This document shows positions 45,146-53,728 of a DNA stretch of 64,000 nucleotides, piece by piece. The notes under the pieces were generated by a model. The model saw only the letters and a list, made by a program, of their open reading frames with translations. It was not told the origin of the DNA and ran no database searches. The first letter of the stretch is position 1. The number at the start of each line of letters is the position of its first letter. Made by a program: the position numbers and the translations under genes. Source of the DNA: Hypericibacter terrae (GTDB taxonomy: Bacteria > Pseudomonadota > Alphaproteobacteria > Dongiales > Dongiaceae). The DNA lies in contig NZ_CP042906.1 in assembly GCF_008728855.1 (NCBI RefSeq), positions 124,001 to 188,000 of the forward strand, in the 5' to 3' direction.

Positions 45146-45868
45146 ATGTCATTTCCCGATACCGCGATGGTTCTGGCGGCCGGCTTCGGCAAGCGCCTGC
45201 GGCCCTTGACCCAAGAAACGCCGAAGCCGCTGGTGAAGGTCGCGAACCGCGCGCTGATCGACTGGGTGCTGGACAGGCTGGTCGAAGGCGGCGTCAGGCG
45301 CGCCGTCGTCAACACGCACTGGCTGGGCGAGCGCATCGTCGAGCATCTCTCCCATCGCAGCGCGCCCGAGATCGTCTATTCGCACGAGGAGGAGATCCTC
45401 GAAACCGGCGGCGGCATCAAGAAGGCGCTGCCTTTGCTGGGGACGGGGCGCTTCTTCGCGGTCAATGCCAAGATCCTCTGGCTCGACGGCAAGACCAACG
45501 CGCTGCATCGGCTGGCCGCCGCCTGGGACGATGCGCGGATGGACGCACTCCTGCTGCTGCAGCCGACGGCCACGGCCGTCGGTTATGACGGCCAGGGCGA
45601 TTTCGCCCTCGATCCGCAAGGCGTCATCCGGCGGCGGCGCGAATGGGAGGTCAGCCCCTTTCTCTATTCCGGCATCCAGCTCCTGCATCCGCGCCTGTTC
45701 GACAACTCGCCGGACGGATTCTTCTCGCTCAATCTCCTCTATGACCGGGCGATCGAGGCAGGGCGGCTTTATGGGCTGCGCCATGACGGCGAGTGGTATC
45801 ATGTGAGCACGCCGCGGCAATTGACCGAGGTGGAGGAGCGCCTGGCCGAGGTGGGGTTCAGGCGCTGA
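45146..45868 (+). CDS. murU: Nucleotidyltransferase, MurU-like (N-acetylmuramate-1-phosphate uridylyltransferase)
   Basis: 240 residues. The nucleotide-binding loop AMVLAAGFGKRLRPLTQETP, followed by PKPLVKVANRALIDWVLD, EEEILETGGGIKKALPLL and FLYSGIQLLHPRLF define the sugar-phosphate nucleotidyltransferase family of MurU. Paired with the kinase 18 bases upstream, it likely makes UDP-MurNAc from recycled sugar. The metal-site Asp expected at FAVNAD reads FAVNAK in this protein, though LDG follows; this deserves a look. After the gene comes the long inverted repeat. Confidence 0.84.
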   Translation: MSFPDTAMVLAAGFGKRLRPLTQETPKPLVKVANRALIDWVLDRLVEGGVRRAVVNTHWLGERIVEHLSHRSAPEIVYSHEEEILETGGGIKKALPLLGTGRFFAVNAKILWLDGKTNALHRLAAAWDDARMDALLLLQPTATAVGYDGQGDFALDPQGVIRRRREWEVSPFLYSGIQLLHPRLFDNSPDGFFSLNLLYDRAIEAGRLYGLRHDGEWYHVSTPRQLTEVEERLAEVGFRR

Positions 45869-45890
45869 TAAAAGAGGGAACGCGATGATG

Positions 45891-46136
45891 CGAGAAACTC
45901 CACGCCCCCTCCCCTTGCGGGAGGGGGTAGGGGGAGGGGCGCTTCAAGTAAGAATGAGGACGTCGACTGCCGATCTCGACTGAAACCTGGTAGCAGAGCG
46001 TCGCGATCACATGCATTTGGGGCCGCCGACACGGAACCTTATCCGCAATGAGAGGTGGCGCGCGAGTTCTTCACGGATTCGCGAGAACCCCTCCCCCTAC
46101 CCCCTCCCGCAAGGGGAGGGGGCGTGGAGTTTCTCG
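45891..46136. repeat. Perfect 49-bp inverted repeat with internal hairpins
   Basis: Bases 45891-45939 (from CGAGAAACTCCACG to TAGGGGGAGGGG) are the exact reverse complement of 46088-46136, separated by 148 bases. Each arm contains its own hairpin CCCCCTCCC-CTTGC-GGGAGGGGG. Arms resemble the other paired GC-rich elements of the window but carry different ends (CGAGAAACTCCACG). The right arm ends two bases before the addB ATG, so transcripts could fold the addB ribosome site into a long stem. Confidence 0.9.
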
Positions 46137-46138
46137 TG

Positions 46139-49100
46139 ATGACGAGCCCTCACCTCCCGCCCGACCGCATCTTCTCGATCCCCGCGGGCGTGCCGTTCCT
46201 CGATGCGCTGGCGCGCCGTCTTCTGGCCGAGACTCATGACGATCCGCTGGCGCTCGGGCGCTATCGCGTGCTGCTGCCGACACGCCGGGCCTGCCGCGCG
46301 CTGCAGGAGACCTTCCTGCGCTTGCGCGAAGGCCGGCCGCTGCTGCTGCCGCAACTGACACCGCTGGGCGATATCGACGAAGAAGAGCTGGCGCTCGCGG
46401 CCGAGGCGGAAGAGCCTGGCGCCGCGCTCGACCTGCCGCCGGCGCTGCCGCCTCTGATGCGCCAACTGATGCTTTCGCGTCTGGTCGCGGGCGCGGCCGA
46501 GGCGCGCGGCGAATCGATGTCGGCCGACCGGGCGGCCTCGCTGGCGGAAGAGCTGGCGCGGCTGGTCGACCAGGTCGCGACCGAACGGCTGTCTTTCGAG
46601 CGGCTGGCCGAGATCGTGCCGGGCGAGCTGGCGCGGCATTGGCAGCTCACGGTCGAGTTCCTCGAGATCGTCACCAAGGCCTGGCCCAGGATCGAGAAGG
46701 CGGCGGGTGCGATCGGGGCGGCCGAGCGGCGCAATCTCCTGCTCGAGCGCCAGGCGCGGCTCTGGCTCAAATCGCCGCCGCAAGATCCGGTGATCGCGGC
46801 CGGATCGACGGGCTCGATCCCGGCCACCGCCGATCTGATCGCCGCGGTCGCGCAATTGCCGCAAGGCCGCGTGGTGCTGCCGGGCCTGGCCACCGGCGGC
46901 AATGCGGAGTTCTGGCAGAAGGTCGAGGCCGATCCGAGCCATCCCCAGCATGGGCTCCGGCTGTTGCTGCAGCGGCTGGATGTTGCGCCCGCAGCGGTGC
47001 TGCCCTGGCCCGACTCGCAGGCCCATCCCACGGTCGCGCGGCGCCAGGCCTTCCTCACCGAGGCGCTGGCCCCCGCCGATCTGACCCATCTCTGGAGCCG
47101 CCCCGATCGCGACGCCGCGGCCGACCGGATCGCACTCAAGGGCGAAGGCCATGAGATCGGCCTGACGCGGCTCGATTGCCCGGGCCTGAGCGAGGAGGCG
47201 CTCACCATCGCGCTCCTGATGCGCGAGGCGGTCGAGAAAAAAGGGCAGCGCGCGGCGCTGGTGACGCCGGATCGCTCCTTGGCGCGCCGTGTCGCCGCCG
47301 AGCTCAAGCGCTGGTCGATCGAGATCGACGATTCCGCCGGTACCGATCTGGGCCAGACGCCGCCCGGCAGCTTCCTGCGGCTGGTGGCAGCATTGCCGCT
47401 CGATGGCGTGGCGCCGGTGCCGCTGCTCTCTTTGCTGAAACATCCGCTGGCGGCCGGTGGCGAAGCGACGTCGGCGTTTCGCGCGAAGCTGCGGGCGCTG
47501 GAACGCGCGGCCTTGCGCGGGCCGCGGCCGGCGCCGGGTTTCGACGGCCTGCAGGCGGCCCTGGCGCCGTCGATCGAGCGCTATCCCGAGCTGGAGGGGC
47601 TGTCCTCCTGGCTCGACGGCATCGCCCGCGCCGCGGCGCCCTATCTCGAGCTTGCGGGTTCGCGCCGCGTGACGCTGGAAGACCTGATCCGCGCCCATCT
47701 GACGCTGGCCGAGGCCCTGGCCGCGAACGACGGCGAGACCGGCGCCTCGCGGCTGTGGCGCGGCGATGCCGGCGAAGCGGCGGCGGGCTTCTTCACCGAG
47801 TTCCTGGCCGCCTCCCGGGAACATGAGCCGATCGCGGGACCGGAATATCCGGCCCTGCTCGATGCCTTGATGGCGGCGCAGCGCGTGCGGCCCCGCTACG
47901 GCCGCCATCCGCGGCTGTTCGTCTGGGGTCCGCTCGAGGCGCGGCTGCAGCAGGTCGATCTGATGATCCTGGGCGGGCTCAACGAGGGCACCTGGCCGGT
48001 GACGCCCCCGCCCGATCCCTGGATGAGCCGGCCGATGCGCGAGGCCTTCGGCCTGCCGCCGGCGGAGCGGCGCATCGGCCTCTCGGCCCACGATTTCCAG
48101 CAGGCCTGCGGCGCGCCGCGCGTGGTGCTGACGCGCGCGCGCAAGGTGGATGGCACGCCCAGCGTGCCCTCGCGCTGGCTGACGCGCATAGATGCGCTGA
48201 TGAAGGCCGCGGGGCTCGATCCGGCGCTGCTCCAGGCGCCGCAATGGCTCGCCTGGGCCGCCGCCTGGGATCGTCCCGCAGGTCCGCCGCAACCGGTCGC
48301 GCGGCCCTCGCCCCGGCCGCCCGTGGAGGTCCGGCCGCACAAGCTCTCGGTCACCGAGATCGAGACCTGGAAGCGCGATCCTTACGCGATCTATGCGCGC
48401 CATATCCTGAAGCTCCGGCCGATGGAACCGATCGACGCGGCGGCGGAAGCCGCCGAGCGCGGCACCATCATCCACCAGGCGCTGGACGCCTTCATCCGCG
48501 CCTATCCGGACCGCTTGCCGGCCGATGCCTATGACAGGCTGATGCGCTTCGGGCGCGAGGCCTTCGGCGGCTGGCTCGACCGTCCTGCCGTCTGGGCCTT
48601 CTGGTGGCCGCGCTTCGAGCGTATCGCCGGCTGGTTCCTCGAGCAGCGCGCCAAGGAGTTGCCGGCGCTCCTGGAATCGCTCACCGAGCTCCGGGGCAAG
48701 ATCGAGATCGACGCCGGCGGCTTCGCCTTCACCCTCACCGCCAAGGCCGACCGGATCGACCGCCTGCGCGACGGCAGCACCGCCATCATCGACTACAAGA
48801 CCGGGGCGCTGCCCTCGGCCAGGATGGTGAAGCAGGGCTATGCGCCGCAATTGCCGCTGGAGGCGGCGATGGCGGCGCTGGGCGGCTTTCCCGATCTGGG
48901 CCGGGCGGTCGCGACGCGGCTCGATTACTGGCGTCTTTCCGGCGGCGACCCGCCCGGCCATATCGAGGTCGCCGGCGGCAAGGATGCCGATGCGGTGACC
49001 CTGGCCGAGGACGCGCTGGCGGGCCTGATCCGGCTCGTCGTCACCTTCGCGAATGAAGCGACGCCCTACGACTCCGAGCCGCATCCGGCCTATGCGCCGC

Positions 49101-49165
49101 ATTACAGCGATTACGGCCATCTCGCGCGCATCGCCGAATGGTCGGCCGCCGGAGGCGAGGAATGA
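46139..49165 (+). CDS. addB: Double-strand break repair protein AddB (helicase-like/nuclease subunit)
   Basis: 1008 residues. With AddA it resects broken DNA ends for recombination. The N-terminal region (RYRVLLPTRRACRALQETFL) lacks a functional Walker A, as in alphaproteobacterial AddB; the middle has RLFVWGPLEARLQQVDLMIL and LGGLNEGTWP; the C-terminus is a RecB-type nuclease (KLSVTEIETWKRDPYAIYAR, GTIIHQALDAF, AKADRIDRL, IIDYKTG). I start at ATG 46139: the longer opening from 46055 would translate straight through the inverted repeat (LPLPPPARGGGVEF) and is not protein-like. GGAG lies 11 bases before the ATG. Confidence 0.93.
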   Translation: MTSPHLPPDRIFSIPAGVPFLDALARRLLAETHDDPLALGRYRVLLPTRRACRALQETFLRLREGRPLLLPQLTPLGDIDEEELALAAEAEEPGAALDLPPALPPLMRQLMLSRLVAGAAEARGESMSADRAASLAEELARLVDQVATERLSFERLAEIVPGELARHWQLTVEFLEIVTKAWPRIEKAAGAIGAAERRNLLLERQARLWLKSPPQDPVIAAGSTGSIPATADLIAAVAQLPQGRVVLPGLATGGNAEFWQKVEADPSHPQHGLRLLLQRLDVAPAAVLPWPDSQAHPTVARRQAFLTEALAPADLTHLWSRPDRDAAADRIALKGEGHEIGLTRLDCPGLSEEALTIALLMREAVEKKGQRAALVTPDRSLARRVAAELKRWSIEIDDSAGTDLGQTPPGSFLRLVAALPLDGVAPVPLLSLLKHPLAAGGEATSAFRAKLRALERAALRGPRPAPGFDGLQAALAPSIERYPELEGLSSWLDGIARAAAPYLELAGSRRVTLEDLIRAHLTLAEALAANDGETGASRLWRGDAGEAAAGFFTEFLAASREHEPIAGPEYPALLDALMAAQRVRPRYGRHPRLFVWGPLEARLQQVDLMILGGLNEGTWPVTPPPDPWMSRPMREAFGLPPAERRIGLSAHDFQQACGAPRVVLTRARKVDGTPSVPSRWLTRIDALMKAAGLDPALLQAPQWLAWAAAWDRPAGPPQPVARPSPRPPVEVRPHKLSVTEIETWKRDPYAIYARHILKLRPMEPIDAAAEAAERGTIIHQALDAFIRAYPDRLPADAYDRLMRFGREAFGGWLDRPAVWAFWWPRFERIAGWFLEQRAKELPALLESLTELRGKIEIDAGGFAFTLTAKADRIDRLRDGSTAIIDYKTGALPSARMVKQGYAPQLPLEAAMAALGGFPDLGRAVATRLDYWRLSGGDPPGHIEVAGGKDADAVTLAEDALAGLIRLVVTFANEATPYDSEPHPAYAPHYSDYGHLARIAEWSAAGGEE

Positions 49166-52100
49166 GCCGCGCCGATACAACCGCACGGGATCCGATCAGG
49201 CTCGCCAGCGAGGCGCAGGCGCGGGCCGCCGATCCGCGCCATTCGGCCTGGGTGAGCGCCTCGGCCGGCAGCGGCAAGACCAAGCTCCTGGTCGATCGTC
49301 TGCTGCGGCTCCTGCTCGACGGCGTGCCGCCGACCAAAATTCTCTGTTTGACCTATACGCGCGCGGCTGCGGCCGAGATGCGCAACCGCATCGACGCGAC
49401 GCTCGCGAGCTGGGCCGCCTCGAATCCCGAGACCTTGCGCAAGTCGCTCACCGAGCTGACGCCGCAGGTCGCGACGACCGAGCTGCAGGACAAGGCGAAG
49501 CAGCTCTTCGCCAAGCTGCTCGATGCGCCGGGCGGCATGCGGATCGAGACGATCCATGCCTTCTGCCAGTCGCTCCTGGCGCGCTTCCCGGTCGAGGCCG
49601 GTATCGCGCCGCATTTCACCGTGCTCGAGGAGCGCGACGCGGAAGCGTTGCGCGCGGCCCTGCGCGAAGAGGTGCTGTCCGATGCGAGGGCGGGGCGCGA
49701 TCCCGCGCTCGCGCGGGCGCTGGCCGCCGTCACCGAGCGCGTCGGCAGCGAGGCCGAGTTCGACGAGCTCCTGCAGAAGCTGATGATCGAACGCCGCCGG
49801 CTGGAGGCCCTGGCCGCCGGGACCGGCGGGCTGGGGGCCGCGGTCAAGCGGCTGCGCCAGCGCCTGCGGCTGAAGCCCGACGACACGATCGAATCGCTCA
49901 TGACGGCGGCGGTCGCCGAGGGCGCCTTCGATCGTGCCGGCCTGACGCGCGCCGTCGAGGCGCTGAGCCTGGGCGGCAAGACCGACAAGGCTCACGCGCC
50001 GATCCTGGCCGAGTGGCTGGCGGGCGACGCGGCGGAGCGGCTGGCGAATTTCGATCTCTATCGCACCGTCTATTTCACAAGCAGCGGCTCGCCGCGTGCA
50101 AAACTCATCACCAAGGCGGGCGAGGATGCGCTGCCGGGCGCGGCCGAGGCGCTGACGGCGGAGCAGGACCGGCTGGTGCAGCTGGGCGAGCGGCTCAACG
50201 CCGCCGAGATCGCGACCGCGACCGAAGCGTTGCTGACCTTGGGCCGCGCGGTGCTGCTGGGCTATGCGCAGCGCAAGCGCGACATGGCGGCGCTCGATTA
50301 CGACGATCTCATCGTGCTGACGCGCGATCTGCTGCGCCGCCCCGGCCTGGCGCCCTGGGTTCTCTACAAGCTCGATGGCGGCATCGACCATATCCTGATC
50401 GACGAGGCGCAGGACACGAGCCCCGAGCAGTGGGACATCGTCGCCTCCATCGCCGACGAGTTCTTCGCCAATTGGGACACGCGCGCGACACCGCGCACGC
50501 TCTTCGCCGTCGGCGATGCCAAGCAGTCGATCTACAGCTTCCAGCGCGCCGATCCGGAAGGTTTCCGGCGCATGCGCGAGCATTTCCGCGCCAAGCTGAC
50601 CGAAGTGAAGGAGGTGCTGCTCGAGGAGCCCTTGCATGTCTCCTTCCGCTCGGTGCCGACCGTGCTGGAAGCGATCGACACGGTCTTCGCCGATCCGCAG
50701 GCCGCGGCCGGCGTCGCCCCGCCAGGCGAGGCGGTCGCGCATATCTCGGCCCGGCCCGGACAAGGCGGAAGGGTCGAGCTCTGGCCGATCGCGGTCGAGA
50801 TCAAGGGCGAGGAGCCGGAAGCCTGGAGCCTGCCGGCGGTGGTCGACGATGTCGATCTGCCACGCGCGCGTCTGGCCCGGACCCTCGCCGCGCGCATTGC
50901 CGAGATGATCGGCCATGACGAGCTGCCCTCGCGCGGACGCAAGGTCCGGCCCGGCGACATCTTGGTGCTGGTCAGGCGCCGCAACGCCTTCGTCGAAGAG
51001 CTGGTGCGCGAGCTCAAGGACAAGAATGTCGAGGTCGCCGGTATCGACCGCCTCAAGCTCGACGAGCATATCGCCGTCATGGACCTGATGGCGCTGGGTC
51101 ACTTCCTGCTGATGCCCGAAGACGATCTCACGCTGGCGACGGTGCTGAAGAGCCCGCTGGTCGGACTCGACGAGGCGGCGCTGTTCGATCTGGCACATGA
51201 TCGCGGGACGCAGACGCTCTGGCGCAGCCTGACCGAGCGCGCGGGCTTGCGGCCGGATTTCGCCGCGGCCCACGCGCTCCTGGCCGATCTCCTCGCCCAT
51301 GTCGATTTCCTGCCGCCCTTCGAGCTCTATGCCGAGATCCTCGGTGCGCGGGGCGGGCGCAGGCGCATGCTGGCGCGGCTGGGGCCGGACGCGGCCGATC
51401 CCGTCGAGGAGTTCCTGCGCCTCGCGCTCGATCACGGCCGCAGCCATCCGCCCTCGCTCCAAGGCTTCCTCGCCTGGCTCGAGGCGGGCTCGATCGAGGT
51501 CAAGCGCGACCTGGACCAGGAGACGAACGAACCCGGGAGCGCAGGCCAGGTGCGGATCATGACGGTGCATGGCGCCAAGGGCCTCGAGGCGCCGATCGTG
51601 ATTCTGCCCGACACGGCGCAGGTGCCCAAACAGACCGAGCGCATTCTCTGGGCGGGCGAAGGCGACAGCGCCTTGCCGCTCTGGGTGCGGCGCAAGGGCT
51701 TCGACGAGGAGCTGGCGACCGCGGCGCGCGCGCAGCGCGACGCGGCGCAGGCGGACGAATATCGCCGGCTGCTCTATGTCGGCCTCACGCGCGCCGCCGA
51801 CCGGCTCTATCTCTGCGGCTGGGACTCGCGCAAGAGCGGCCAGCCCTTGAGCTGGTACGAGCATCTCGTGGCCACTCTCGCCGACAAGGGCGAGGCGCTG
51901 AGCTTCGCGCCGGCCGACGCGCGACCGGAAGGCTGGCAGGGCCCGAGCCGCGCCATCGCCGCCGCCTCGACTGCGGCACCCGACAAGGCGAGGGCGCAAG
52001 GGACGGTTGTGCTGGTGCCGCCGCCGCCGCCCGACTCGCTGCGCCAGCCGGCGGGGAGAGAGCCCGAGCCCTGGCGGCCGGTGGCCCCGTCGCGGCCCGC

Positions 52101-52662
52101 GATCGCCGAGCCGGGCCTCCTTTCGCCGCTGCGCCAGGGCGATGCGCAAGCGACGCGTTTCGGGCGCGGCCTGCTGATCCATCGGCTGCTGCAAAGCCTG
52201 CCGGAGATTGCGCCGTCGCGGCGCAAGGCGGCGGCGCAGCAGCTCTTGAAGCGCTCGCTCTATGGGCTGGATCCCGCGGCGCGCGAGGAGCTCCTGGCGC
52301 GCGTGCTCGATCTCCTGGCGCGGCCCGATCTGGCGCCGATCTGGTCGCCGAAGGCCCGCGCCGAGCAGCCGATCGCCGGCGAGGTGATCGGCCGGCACGG
52401 GAACAGCCTCGCGATCGCCGGCCAGATCGACCGCTTCGCCGTCGATGCGAACGGCGTCTGGATCGTCGATTTCAAGACCAACCGGCCGCCGGCCTCGAGT
52501 CTCGACGAGGTGCCGGCCGCCTATCTGCGCCAGATGGCCGCCTACCGCGCGCTGCTGGCCGGCATTTACCCCGGCTTGCCAATCGCTTGCCACCTGCTCT
52601 GGACAGAGACCCCGTTGCTGATGCGGTTACCGGACGAACTCCTTGACGCGCATCTGCCATGA
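49162..52662 (+). CDS. addA: Double-strand break repair helicase-nuclease AddA
   Basis: 1166 residues, ATG overlapping the addB stop (ATGA). UvrD-type helicase: Walker A VSASAGSGKTKLLVDRLL (Lys39), LCLTYTRAAAAEM, ETIHAFCQSLLARFP, DYDDLI, ILIDEAQDTSPEQW, VGDAKQSIYSFQRADP, MTVHGAKGLEAPIV and LLYVGLTRAADRLYL. The C-terminal nuclease has IAGQIDRFAV and WIVDFKTNRPP. It is the motor and one of the two nucleases of AddAB, the RecBCD counterpart in alphaproteobacteria. The antisense strand is open for >1,100 codons but this is a codon-composition effect. Confidence 0.97.
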   Translation: MSRADTTARDPIRLASEAQARAADPRHSAWVSASAGSGKTKLLVDRLLRLLLDGVPPTKILCLTYTRAAAAEMRNRIDATLASWAASNPETLRKSLTELTPQVATTELQDKAKQLFAKLLDAPGGMRIETIHAFCQSLLARFPVEAGIAPHFTVLEERDAEALRAALREEVLSDARAGRDPALARALAAVTERVGSEAEFDELLQKLMIERRRLEALAAGTGGLGAAVKRLRQRLRLKPDDTIESLMTAAVAEGAFDRAGLTRAVEALSLGGKTDKAHAPILAEWLAGDAAERLANFDLYRTVYFTSSGSPRAKLITKAGEDALPGAAEALTAEQDRLVQLGERLNAAEIATATEALLTLGRAVLLGYAQRKRDMAALDYDDLIVLTRDLLRRPGLAPWVLYKLDGGIDHILIDEAQDTSPEQWDIVASIADEFFANWDTRATPRTLFAVGDAKQSIYSFQRADPEGFRRMREHFRAKLTEVKEVLLEEPLHVSFRSVPTVLEAIDTVFADPQAAAGVAPPGEAVAHISARPGQGGRVELWPIAVEIKGEEPEAWSLPAVVDDVDLPRARLARTLAARIAEMIGHDELPSRGRKVRPGDILVLVRRRNAFVEELVRELKDKNVEVAGIDRLKLDEHIAVMDLMALGHFLLMPEDDLTLATVLKSPLVGLDEAALFDLAHDRGTQTLWRSLTERAGLRPDFAAAHALLADLLAHVDFLPPFELYAEILGARGGRRRMLARLGPDAADPVEEFLRLALDHGRSHPPSLQGFLAWLEAGSIEVKRDLDQETNEPGSAGQVRIMTVHGAKGLEAPIVILPDTAQVPKQTERILWAGEGDSALPLWVRRKGFDEELATAARAQRDAAQADEYRRLLYVGLTRAADRLYLCGWDSRKSGQPLSWYEHLVATLADKGEALSFAPADARPEGWQGPSRAIAAASTAAPDKARAQGTVVLVPPPPPDSLRQPAGREPEPWRPVAPSRPAIAEPGLLSPLRQGDAQATRFGRGLLIHRLLQSLPEIAPSRRKAAAQQLLKRSLYGLDPAAREELLARVLDLLARPDLAPIWSPKARAEQPIAGEVIGRHGNSLAIAGQIDRFAVDANGVWIVDFKTNRPPASSLDEVPAAYLRQMAAYRALLAGIYPGLPIACHLLWTETPLLMRLPDELLDAHLP

Positions 52663-52685
52663 TCCCGGCGCTGTCCACGCGCGGC

Positions 52686-52714
52686 TTGACGCTGAACCGG
52701 CCGGTTCCTAAGTT
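52686..52714 (+). promoter_or_regulatory. Possible trxA promoter
   Basis: TTGACG (52686-52691) and TAAGTT (52709-52714) with a 17-base spacer lie in the 123-base gap between addA and trxA. The -10 match is weak. An own promoter makes sense because trxA is usually far more strongly expressed than addA. Confidence 0.35.
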
Positions 52715-52785
52715 TTGCGTCGAGTCTGAAGTCCGGGTGGCTTAATCTTTCCCCATAAGGCCGCCCAACCCGTTAGGGAGTGTTT

Positions 52786-53106
52786 ATGTCGACAACCAAG
52801 GTTTCCGACGCGAGCTTCGACAGCGACGTGCTCAAGGCGCCCGGCCCCGTGCTGGTGGATTTCTGGGCGGAGTGGTGCGGTCCCTGCAAGATGATCGCGC
52901 CGGCGCTCGAGGAGATCGCGACCAGCATGAACGGTCGCGTCACCATCGCGAAGATCAACATCGACGAGAACCCGAACACGCCGCGCAAATATGGCGTGCG
53001 GGGCATTCCGACGCTGATGCTGTTCAAGGACGGCCAGGTGGCCGCCACCAAGATCGGCGCCCTGCCGAAGAACAAGCTCTCCGAGTGGGTCGAATCGGTC
53101 ATCTGA
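52786..53106 (+). CDS. trxA: Thioredoxin
   Basis: 106 residues, ATG behind AGGGAG. The active site is [14 protein letters not shown] (Cys31, Cys34), with [20 protein letters not shown] and the cis-proline TLMLFKDGQ. It is the general disulfide reductant of the cytoplasm. A GTG six bases earlier is in frame but poorly placed. It closes the tsaE-addBA run and is followed by a strong terminator. Confidence 0.97.
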   Translation: MSTTKVSDASFDSDVLKAPGPVLVDFWAEWCGPCKMIAPALEEIATSMNGRVTIAKINIDENPNTPRKYGVRGIPTLMLFKDGQVAATKIGALPKNKLSEWVESVI

Positions 53107-53142
53107 TCGACGCGATCACAAGCCCATCTTTCGAGATACCGG

Positions 53143-53175
53143 GACCGCTCTCCTGAAAGGAGAGCGGTCTTTTTC
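53143..53175 (+). terminator. Rho-independent terminator of trxA
   Basis: A perfect 12-bp stem GACCGCTCTCCT / AGGAGAGCGGTC with a GAA loop is followed by TTTTTC. It lies 36 bases after the trxA stop. It is the clearest intrinsic terminator in the window. Confidence 0.95.
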
Positions 53176-53423
53176 ATTCTCGCACGGTGCGACGACGTCC
53201 CTCTTTTCCTCTCCGTCTGCCTACTGGCGAATTTCGGACCGACTGGTTTGAATTAAGGGCAGCAGGACTCTTTCGTGGATGGACCCATCTCTCCTCGAGG
53301 GAGAGAGGATTCAGGCGGCGAGCCTGAGCCTGAGGAGAGGCTGCTGACGAGACCGTCGGAAATTATGCGTTCATTCACATAATCAATATTTATCGGATTT
53401 AACACATAATATGATTTTATGCG

Positions 53424-53464
53424 CTGATTCCGATATTGTTATTTTATCGGAATCAGACCATAAT
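53424..53464 (+). promoter_or_regulatory. hipBA promoter and operator
   Basis: A perfect inverted repeat CTGATTCCGATA-N9-TATCGGAATCAG spans 53424-53456. It overlaps a -35 TTGTTA (53436-53441) that is 17 bases from a -10 CATAAT (53459-53464). A second AT-rich inverted repeat ATTATG-N10-CATAAT lies upstream at 53362-53383. The predicted transcription start falls on the hipB ATG (53471). Repression by HipB at the main palindrome fits the known autoregulation of hipBA. Confidence 0.75.
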
Positions 53465-53470
53465 ATTTCA

Positions 53471-53728
53471 ATGATAGAGGAACACCTCGGTCGCAACCCA
53501 AAGCAGATCGGAAACATCATCCGCAACGCTCGCAGGCAACGCGGATGGAGTCAGATGCTGCTTGCCGAGAAGACCGGCCTGCGCCAGGAAACCATTTCCC
53601 TGATCGAGACGGGTAACCCGGCCACCAAACTCGATACCATCCTTTCGGTGCTGGCGGCACTCGATCTGGAACTCCGGATCGCGCCTCGATCCAAGGGGCA
53701 ACCCGTCGCGATCGAGGAGCTGTTCTGA
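53471..53728 (+). CDS. hipB: HipB-type antitoxin/repressor (XRE HTH)
   Basis: 85 residues. The helix-turn-helix reads IGNIIRNARRQRGWSQMLLA then EKTGLRQETISLIETG, followed by LDTILSVLAALDLELRI, matching HipB in length and layout. It should bind HipA and the operator upstream. I chose the ATG at 53471, placing the operator before the gene; an in-frame ATG at 53411 would put the operator inside the coding region. There is no ribosome-binding site, in keeping with a leaderless mRNA. The stop overlaps hipA (TGATG). Confidence 0.88.
   Translation: MIEEHLGRNPKQIGNIIRNARRQRGWSQMLLAEKTGLRQETISLIETGNPATKLDTILSVLAALDLELRIAPRSKGQPVAIEELF

Noticed and set aside
46055-46138. Longer addB start at 46055
   Set aside because: The extra residues are a translation of the inverted repeat and are unlike AddB.
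49111-52593. A 1,160-codon open frame antisense to addA
   Set aside because: Same composition artefact; addA carries every expected helicase and nuclease motif, the antisense frame none.
53176-53400. Hairpin TCTCTCC-TCGA-GGGAGAGA near 53288
   Set aside because: A short palindrome without a following T-run or conserved ends; not clearly a member of the repeat family or a terminator.
53411-53470. Longer hipB starting at the ATG at 53411
   Set aside because: It would place the operator and promoter inside the coding region and adds residues absent from HipB proteins.
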